Source of the DNA: a virus
Direction: 5' to 3' (one strand)
IMG/VR virus record: IMGVR_UViG_3300047469_000037
Span: 1 to 43,073 of that record
Length of the DNA: 43,073 nt
Shown: piece after piece, positions 38,188 to 43,073 of the stretch
How the letters are laid out: each line of letters starts with the position of its first letter
How positions within the stretch are numbered: the stretch's first letter is position 1
Made by a program: the position numbers and the translations under genes
Notes under the pieces: model-generated
Seen by the model: the letters and a program-made list of their open reading frames with translations, nothing else
The model's database searches: none
What the model was told of the DNA's origin: nothing

Positions 38188-38972
38188 GCGATCTGAACGA
38201 ACTGAAAGAAATTGCATACCTGGCTAATGAAGCAGGTCAGGGTTCACCCGCAATGGTTGAGTTTCGTGTAAGTGCAACCCCGGACGTTGTTATCGTTATG
38301 ATCAACCAACTGGAAGCCGCACAGCAGCGCATTACTGAGCTGAAAGAGTCATTTGATGATCTGGCGGAGGCTGTGGGATGGAGTGCAGCGCGTTGTGAGC
38401 AGATCGGAGATAGTCCGCTTGATTGCGCCAATGAGCTGGCCAATGAGCTGGCCAGTGCACAGCTACGCATTGTTGAGCTGGAAGCCGAAGCAGATCGCGA
38501 GGATGGAATCACTATCGACGCGCTGGACTCTATGCGTGAATGGAGGTTGCGAGCTGAAACGGCAGAGTCCGAAATTAAGCTCCGGGACGCAGCAGCGGGT
38601 GAGCCATACGGATATGTCCACAAGGGTGTTTATGAAATGGCTGGTTCGGCAGGGCTTTCCAGCGATATTGAACGATCGGATTGTCCGTCTTACATTCCAC
38701 TCTACGCCGCCCAGCCGTCAGCGTTGCCGCCTGAAAGAAAAGTAAGCACGAATCTAAACAGGTTTGAGATTGCGGAAAACATTGCTTACAACCAGGCCAT
38801 TGCTGACGCCAAAGCGCTTGGCTGCAAGGCGATTAAGTTGCCGCCAACTTTCTACTCAGTTTTAAGCGGAGGAAAGGCGGCAATGCGTGAAGCATCAGAC
38901 GGGCACTGGCTTAACAAGACCGCAGTTATCGAAGCACTTACCGAGCGGGGCTTCACCGTGGAGGGCGAGTGA
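38184..38972 (+). CDS. Ead/Ea22-like protein
   Basis: The 262-residue protein resembles Ea22-like phage proteins: MSDLNELKEIA, INQLEAAQQRITELKES, a heptad-rich middle (SAQLRIVELEAEAD) and AIADAKALGCKAIKLPPTF near the end. A short internal tandem repeat encodes ANELANELA. These early accessory proteins are non-essential and of unknown function. Confidence 0.78.
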   Translation: MSDLNELKEIAYLANEAGQGSPAMVEFRVSATPDVVIVMINQLEAAQQRITELKESFDDLAEAVGWSAARCEQIGDSPLDCANELANELASAQLRIVELEAEADREDGITIDALDSMREWRLRAETAESEIKLRDAAAGEPYGYVHKGVYEMAGSAGLSSDIERSDCPSYIPLYAAQPSALPPERKVSTNLNRFEIAENIAYNQAIADAKALGCKAIKLPPTFYSVLSGGKAAMREASDGHWLNKTAVIEALTERGFTVEGE

Positions 38973-38983
38973 GTTCGCCTATC

Positions 38984-39667
38984 TCACAGCACCGGATCTT
39001 CTATCTCTTCAACCAACTCACTCCCCTGATTCTTCACGCTGCCCACTGACTTCGATACCGGATGCCAGGTGAATTCATCTGAGGGTATGGATTGCTCTTT
39101 GGCGATGTCCTGCGCCTCTTCAGCGGTGGTGTCGGGATTTAGCCAGTCCAGCACAGCGGATGTGCTCAGAACCAGCGGCCGGCGGTCATGGATATCAACC
39201 AGGCCTTTATCGCTGGCAGCGGTGACAATGACAAAGCCTTCGTTCTCATACTGCTTGTCGTAGGGAGTTTTGCCGATTGCAGCGAAGAAGATGGGCTTAC
39301 CGGATTTGTGGTAGATGAAGTAGGGCTGTTTCTTGCTGCCGTCACGCTTCCATTCGTACCAGCCGTCAGCCATGACGATAGCGCGACCGTTGTTCCACAG
39401 CGGCTTAAACATGCGTCCGGTGGCTGCAGTTTCTAACCTGGCATTAATCAGCGGTGCTTTGTCCCACCACTCGGGGCCATAGCCCCAGTGAACCGGATCA
39501 AGATGAAGGGAATCATCTCGCTGGTTTAGCAGCAGGACGTTTGTACCGGGCGCCACGTTATACCGTCCGATCGGTTCAGGGTCGTAAGCAATCTCCCGCT
39601 CTACTTCGTCGGCAAGCTCTTTCAGGTATTCTTCGCGTGTTCTGTACTGCGTGAATCGTCCGCACAT
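38984..39667 (-). CDS. SRAP (YedK/HMCES-like) abasic-site shielding protein
   Basis: The 227-residue protein starts MCGRFTQY, so the catalytic Cys2 is exposed after Met removal. NVAPGTNVLLLNQ, PLINARLET and MADGWYEWKR follow, and a His in FTWHPVS near the end completes the site. The family crosslinks to abasic sites in single-stranded DNA and protects them. ATG at 39667 with GGAGG 5 bases upstream is the only start that puts Cys second. It runs against the surrounding plus-strand operon. No LexA box is visible upstream. Confidence 0.9.
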   Translation of the reverse strand: MCGRFTQYRTREEYLKELADEVEREIAYDPEPIGRYNVAPGTNVLLLNQRDDSLHLDPVHWGYGPEWWDKAPLINARLETAATGRMFKPLWNNGRAIVMADGWYEWKRDGSKKQPYFIYHKSGKPIFFAAIGKTPYDKQYENEGFVIVTAASDKGLVDIHDRRPLVLSTSAVLDWLNPDTTAEEAQDIAKEQSIPSDEFTWHPVSKSVGSVKNQGSELVEEIEDPVL

Positions 39668-39792
39668 AGGCACCTCCGCTAACGAAAGGTTAGCAGACAG
39701 GAGTGCATTGTGGGGGTGTGGTCAGAATGACCTCGGTAGGATATGTTAGAAATCCTGTATTGAATCAATGCACCAGAAGGATGGAAATTTAA

Positions 39793-40047
39793 GTGACTGA
39801 ATACTATTTGTTTGGCGCGGGTTGGAATGGTTTCAGCATAGAAAGAGAAGATGGTATGGATATAATTTTCCATACCCCATTTCCGGAAATGACTGAGTTT
39901 ACAGAATTTGGCGACCCCACTCCAGATTTCAAAAGTATCGAATTTAAAGTTAAAACCATTAAGGATAATGAAGGGGTTGAGTACTTTATTGCCTGCCATG
40001 AATGCGACCCTGACCCTGATGAAATTTTCAGGATGATAAAGAAATAA
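39793..40047 (+). CDS. Hypothetical acidic protein
   Basis: The 84-residue product (GTG start, MTEYYLFGAGWNGFSIEREDGMDIIFHTPFPEMTEF...) is acidic, and AT-rich at the DNA level compared with neighbours. A terminator follows directly, so the gene may be an independent unit. Function unknown. Confidence 0.68.
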   Translation: MTEYYLFGAGWNGFSIEREDGMDIIFHTPFPEMTEFTEFGDPTPDFKSIEFKVKTIKDNEGVEYFIACHECDPDPDEIFRMIKK

Positions 40048-40052
40048 GCAAG

Positions 40053-40073
40053 CCGCCCATGAGGCGGTTTTTT
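40053..40073 (+). terminator. Intrinsic terminator
   Basis: CCGCC and GGCGG pair around a CATGA loop and run into six T residues just after the preceding gene. Confidence 0.82.
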
Positions 40074-40098
40074 ATTGCCAAAAATTGGAGAAATCCCC

Positions 40099-40308
40099 AT
40101 GTATGCAGACCCAATTGATGAAGCAGCAGCACGCGAACAACAGATGATTGAACAGGCCCTGGCTAACCGTAAAAAGCCGACGATGGTCTTTACCGGTGAA
40201 TGTCACTGGTGCGAAGAGCCGATCGCTACCGGTCATTATTGCGACAAGGACTGTCGACACGACCATGAGGTGTTCTTGCGGGCGGAGCAGCAGCGGAGGA
40301 TTGCATGA
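40099..40308 (+). CDS. Zinc-ribbon protein (DksA/DUF2116-like)
   Basis: The 69-residue protein begins MYADPIDEAAAREQQMIEQALANRKK and ends with a four-cysteine site, C-H-W-C-E-E then HYCDKDCRHDHE. GGAG lies 8 bases before ATG at 40099. It resembles small phage zinc-ribbon proteins near TraR/DksA; whether it touches RNA polymerase is unknown. Confidence 0.75.
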   Translation: MYADPIDEAAAREQQMIEQALANRKKPTMVFTGECHWCEEPIATGHYCDKDCRHDHEVFLRAEQQRRIA

Positions 40309-40859
40309 AACTTTTAGAGTTGCTGATTAAAGAGTTGCCTAAGCGTGGTGGGTGGCCTGAAGCTATCGAGGGCGTTGATTTGCCATTGGCGGGCAATGAC
40401 TTGGTTACTTCATGGCGATTCAACGCTGTATTGGGGTATTTTGTGGCGTGCACTTATGGTGAGGAGATGGTCACCCGCGACCAATACGAAGCAGCGATCA
40501 CCTCTTCTCAGCAGCCTGTGTGGACTGGTGAGGGTTTGCCGCCTGTTGGGTCCTTAGTTGATGTGCAAATGTATCGTGGTTGTGGTGGTGAGTGCGATCT
40601 TGAATGGCGCAGTGAAAAGGTACTCGGCCACGATGGCGATGTGATTATTGTAGCAAGCGGTTGCCGTGCTGGTGATTATGATGGCATTAAACCTCACAGT
40701 TATCGCCCAATCCGCACCGAAGCAGAGCGCAGGCGTGAAGGCGCAATAGCAGCAATGCGTCAGGCTCTTGGCCATGCTTCTGGATTAATTGAAATTTCTA
40801 ACATCTACAGTGCTATCGCTGCCGGCAAGATTCCCGGCATAAGGCTAACCGATGACTGA
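40305..40859 (+). CDS. Hypothetical accessory protein
   Basis: The 184-residue protein opens MKLLELLIKELPKRGGWPEAIEGV, an opening I recall from accessory proteins of enteric prophages, and has a C-terminal part with AAMRQALGHASGLIEISNIYSAIAAGKIPGI. ATGA overlap with the preceding gene. Function unknown. Confidence 0.72.
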   Translation: MKLLELLIKELPKRGGWPEAIEGVDLPLAGNDLVTSWRFNAVLGYFVACTYGEEMVTRDQYEAAITSSQQPVWTGEGLPPVGSLVDVQMYRGCGGECDLEWRSEKVLGHDGDVIIVASGCRAGDYDGIKPHSYRPIRTEAERRREGAIAAMRQALGHASGLIEISNIYSAIAAGKIPGIRLTDD

Positions 40860-41049
40860 ATCAGAGAAAGCCTTTGAGCACTATATGGATGAGATTATCC
40901 AGTGGGCAGGCCAGACCGGAAAGCGCCGCTTAATCTGGAGCATACCGCGCTGCATTCTGGCCCGTGAGGTGTGGATGGAATGTATGGAGAGGCAGAATGT
41001 CGCCGGAGTCTCAGAACGCGATCAACAGAACAGCCCGAGCTGCAGTTAA
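40852..41049 (+). CDS. Small hypothetical protein
   Basis: The 65-residue protein (MTESEKAFEHYMDEIIQWAGQTGKRRLIWSIPRCILAREVWMECME...) overlaps both neighbours (8 bases and 53 bases). The front contains the E-x-A-F-E-x-Y pattern seen in several phage accessory proteins. Function unknown. Confidence 0.62.
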   Translation: MTESEKAFEHYMDEIIQWAGQTGKRRLIWSIPRCILAREVWMECMERQNVAGVSERDQQNSPSCS

Positions 41050-41200
41050 AGAATACACCAACAAATCAAACACCCTCACCTACCGTCAGATACTCGATAA
41101 ACACGCCAAGCGCATTGAAACCCTGATACCAGCACAACATCGCGGGCGGGCATGGCTATGGCTGAATTGCGTGTGTCAGCGGCTGGGGCGTGGTGGATAA
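40997..41200 (+). CDS. Small hypothetical protein
   Basis: The 67-residue ORF (MSPESQNAINRTARAAVKEYTNKSNTLTYRQILDKHAKRIETL...) is basic and helical. ATG at 40997 has GGAG 7 bases upstream. The 53-base overlap with the previous gene means one of the two ends may be mis-assigned. Confidence 0.6.
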   Translation: MSPESQNAINRTARAAVKEYTNKSNTLTYRQILDKHAKRIETLIPAQHRGRAWLWLNCVCQRLGRGG

Positions 41201-41210
41201 GGAGCCAAAA

Positions 41211-41360
41211 ATGAAAATTACAGTTGAGATGACCTTAAAAGAGCTGAAGGAAAGCAACTTCACCGACGAACAACACATGCGTGAATGCATTATTGGCGAC
41301 TTGGATGATGCTCGAGATTATCCAGGGTTCAACATAAAAGTAGTCGTAACAGAGGATTGA
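41211..41360 (+). CDS. Small hypothetical protein
   Basis: The 49-residue ORF (MKITVEMTLKELKESNFTDEQHMRECIIGDLDDARDYPGF...) has AAGGAG just upstream of its ATG and an acidic alpha/beta composition. Function unknown. Confidence 0.65.
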   Translation: MKITVEMTLKELKESNFTDEQHMRECIIGDLDDARDYPGFNIKVVVTED

Positions 41361-41431
41361 TCACCCTTCCCCATATTCTCATCGCAATAGCATTCGTGAT
41401 CGCCGCCTGGGCGATATTCAAAATACTCTGA
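41357..41431 (+). CDS. Possible 24-residue membrane peptide
   Basis: From TTG at 41357 the frame reads MITLPHILIAIAFVIAAWAIFKIL, a single transmembrane segment. It overlaps the previous stop and ends 12 bases before excisionase. The start codon and spacing are poor, so expression is uncertain. Confidence 0.35.
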   Translation: MITLPHILIAIAFVIAAWAIFKIL

Positions 41432-41443
41432 ACGAGGTCAACT

Positions 41444-41701
41444 ATGGAAAATGTAATTCAACTGATGCCAAGCAAATGGGTATCGGAGTCTGTTCTCATG
41501 CAGATTACTGGCCTGCGTCCGGGAACCATTAAGCGAGCCAGAGAGAAGGCGTGGCTTCAGGGGCGTGAATATCTTCTGTTCTCCCCGGAAGGAGACCCGA
41601 AGCCCAACAGCGAAGCGATGTATAACAGGGAAGCTATCGACCAGTGGATTGCAGGTCAGGCAAAGAGACAGCCTGGTGCGGTGGAGCGTAAAAAAGCTTA
41701 A
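41444..41701 (+). CDS. xis: Excisionase (DUF1233-like)
   Basis: The 85-residue basic protein (MENVIQLMPSKWVSESVLMQITGLRPGTIKRAREKAWLQGREYLLFSPEGDPKPNSEAMYNREAIDQWI) has the winged-helix pattern of DUF1233 excisionases and stands directly before integrase. It would bend attachment-site DNA and favour excision. GAGG lies 6 bases before the ATG. Confidence 0.88.
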   Translation: MENVIQLMPSKWVSESVLMQITGLRPGTIKRAREKAWLQGREYLLFSPEGDPKPNSEAMYNREAIDQWIAGQAKRQPGAVERKKA

Positions 41702-41732
41702 CCTGATCGCCCTTTCACACAGGAGATGCAGT

Positions 41733-43016
41733 ATGACAAAAACAATATATCCAAAGGGCGTGGAAAACCATGGAGGGTTCCTGCGCATCCACTTTCAGTA
41801 TCAGGGTGTCAGAGTAAGGGAGGCGCTTGGTATACCTGACACCGCCAAAAACAGGAAGGTGGCTGGAGAGATGCGGGCTAACGTGGTTTATGAAGTTAAA
41901 ACGGGGGCCTTCGTTTACCAGCGGACGTTCCCGACCTCAGTACACCTGTCGAAGTTTGGTGATACGCGTGAGGAGCTGACGGTCAAACAGATGGCTGAGC
42001 GATGGCTGGCGGTTAAGGAGACGGAGATTAGCCGCAACACTCTGGCAAGTTACAAAACGCGCCTGACAACATGCCTGGGTATTTTAGGGGAGAGTAAGTT
42101 CATTCGGGGGGTTAAAACTGAAGATATTCAGAAAATGAGGCTGATGCTCTTGAAGGGAAGTTATGTCTTCGGGAGAAATCGCAACATGACCGGCAGCGGC
42201 CGATCGGTGGCCTATGTGAACACCTGCATGTCCGATATTTATTCTCTCTTTAAATTCGCTCATGAAAACGGGTACGCAGACAGAAATATCGTTTCCTCTC
42301 TGTCGCCGCTGAAGAAGGATAAGCCGAAGCCAGACCCGCTTACCCGGGATGAGTTCCATCGCTTCTCAGCCTCCTGCAACTCGAGGCAAATACGTAATCT
42401 GTGGTCACTGGCTGTTTATACCGGCCTGCGCCATGGCGAGCTGTGCGCGTTAGCATGGGAGGACATTGATTTGCAGGCCGGCTTAGTCACCGTCAGAAGA
42501 AACCTGACCGTGCTGGGCGACTTTACTCCGCCAAAAACCAACGCAGGTGAGAGGAAGGTTTATCTCATTCGGGCAGCAGCAGAAATCCTTCGCGATCAGA
42601 TGGAGCTGACAAGAATGCATCCGGCACGAGAGGTAACGATACTCTCGCGAGAATATGGCAGATCTGAACAGGAAGAGCTGACCTTTGTTTTCAACCCAAA
42701 GGTGAACGCCATCAACTTCAAGAGTGACAGCTATTACACGGTGTCATCACTCCCGCAAACATGGAGAGCGGCAGTAAAAAAGGCGGGCATCAAATACAGG
42801 AAACCATATCAGTCCAGGCACACGTATGCATGCTGGTCACTTTCCGCAGGTGCGAACCCCAACTTTATCGCCAGTCAGATGGGCCATGCTAATGCGCAAA
42901 TGGTTTACCAGGTGTACGGCTCATGGATGAGCGAAAATGACGAAGCACAAATGAGCCTGCTTAACGAAAAGCTCAATGATTTTGTCCCATCACTGTCCCA
43001 CAGCAAAGCCGTCTAG
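41733..43016 (+). CDS. int: Tyrosine integrase with DUF3596-type arm domain
   Basis: The 427-residue protein has an N-terminal arm-binding domain (about residues 1-65), a SAM-like core (about 80-190) and a catalytic domain. Catalytic residues seen are Arg233 (TGLRHGE), Lys268, Arg362 (SRHTYA), His385 (MGH) and the nucleophile Tyr395 (YQVYG). The box II His position holds Tyr359 instead. ATG at 41733 follows AGGAG by 7 bases; the longer reading covers excisionase. The last codons contain an arm-site pair, and the attachment core lies 43 bp on. Confidence 0.95.
   Translation: MTKTIYPKGVENHGGFLRIHFQYQGVRVREALGIPDTAKNRKVAGEMRANVVYEVKTGAFVYQRTFPTSVHLSKFGDTREELTVKQMAERWLAVKETEISRNTLASYKTRLTTCLGILGESKFIRGVKTEDIQKMRLMLLKGSYVFGRNRNMTGSGRSVAYVNTCMSDIYSLFKFAHENGYADRNIVSSLSPLKKDKPKPDPLTRDEFHRFSASCNSRQIRNLWSLAVYTGLRHGELCALAWEDIDLQAGLVTVRRNLTVLGDFTPPKTNAGERKVYLIRAAAEILRDQMELTRMHPAREVTILSREYGRSEQEELTFVFNPKVNAINFKSDSYYTVSSLPQTWRAAVKKAGIKYRKPYQSRHTYACWSLSAGANPNFIASQMGHANAQMVYQVYGSWMSENDEAQMSLLNEKLNDFVPSLSHSKAV
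42983..43000 (+). promoter_or_regulatory. Paired arm-type integrase sites, right side
   Basis: Two TGTCCCA copies at 42983 and 42994 repeat the pair at 133-150 with the same 11-bp period, within TTTGTCCCATnnnTGTCCCA. They fall inside the last codons of int. Confidence 0.5.
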
Positions 43017-43058
43017 CCTCTAATTCCTTTCCTGCCAATAAGTTAACCGACTTATACT

Positions 43059-43073
43059 TGCATATTCATAATG
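43059..43073. other. attR: Right attachment core (attR)
   Basis: TGCATATTCATAATG is identical to bases 1-15. The 42 bp between int and this core contain no gene. Confidence 0.85.

Noticed and set aside
39668-39792. LexA box upstream of the SRAP gene
   Set aside because: A half-site CTGTATTG is present but no partner ACAG at the right distance.

Overview
This window looks like one complete lambdoid prophage of an enterobacterium, cut at its attachment cores. The same 15-bp core lies at bases 1-15 and 43059-43073, and a tyrosine integrase ends 43 bp before the right copy. Homologues of lambda, phi21 and P22 early genes, a LexA box and a Lar-type gene point to Enterobacterales. No host DNA is present, so I do not name a genus.

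Layout, left to right. (1) 1-900: attachment core, paired arm-type sites, and a LexA-controlled two-gene operon that includes a UmuD-like protein lacking the catalytic dyad. (2) 899-1924: an AT-rich acyltransferase with its own promoter, a likely serotype-conversion moron. (3) 2057-22067, minus strand: the virion genes. They run from small and large terminase, portal, Mu F-like protein, DUF2213, cement and DUF2184 capsid through the connectors, DUF3383 sheath, tube, frameshifting chaperone, tape measure, baseplate, spike and polyglycine tail fibre to Tfa. This is a contractile-tail (myovirus) particle. Two small secreted proteins ending in a terminator are inserted between hub and spike. (4) 22200-24250: lysis genes (dual-start holin, T4-type endolysin, second membrane protein, Rz/Rz1). 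(5) 24290-28860: tandem terminators of a late leader, a Q-type antiterminator and a nin-like block of overlapping small genes. (6) 28857-31463: P- and O-type replication genes with iterons inside O, a T5orf172/GIY-YIG protein and CII. (7) 31464-32830: the immunity switch: nutR, Cro, three operators, CI, second operator cluster with PL, nutL. (8) 33080-41700, plus strand: phi21/P22-type N, CIII, RecT, Gp157, many small accessory genes, a minus-strand SRAP protein, excisionase. (9) Integrase and right attachment site.

The control logic is that of lambda. CI binds operators on both sides of its gene. N acts at nutL and nutR, whose predicted hairpins have CTAATC and CTAACC hexaloops, like phi21 boxB. 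CII has a TTGC-N6-TTGC target (PRE) at the lambda position, over the start of its own gene. CIII is present. Q is followed by late terminators. Lambda-style regulation thus drives a contractile-tail structural cassette.

Several genes shorter than 60 codons were found by reading overlaps directly: CIII, NinF-like, YlcG-like, the -1 frame extension of the tail chaperone, and seven others. The items I find most worth following are the dead UmuD-like protein under LexA, the chaperone frameshift signal, the two secreted proteins in the tail operon, the O-internal iterons, the matched N/nut pair, and the LexA-like sequence created between two CI operators.
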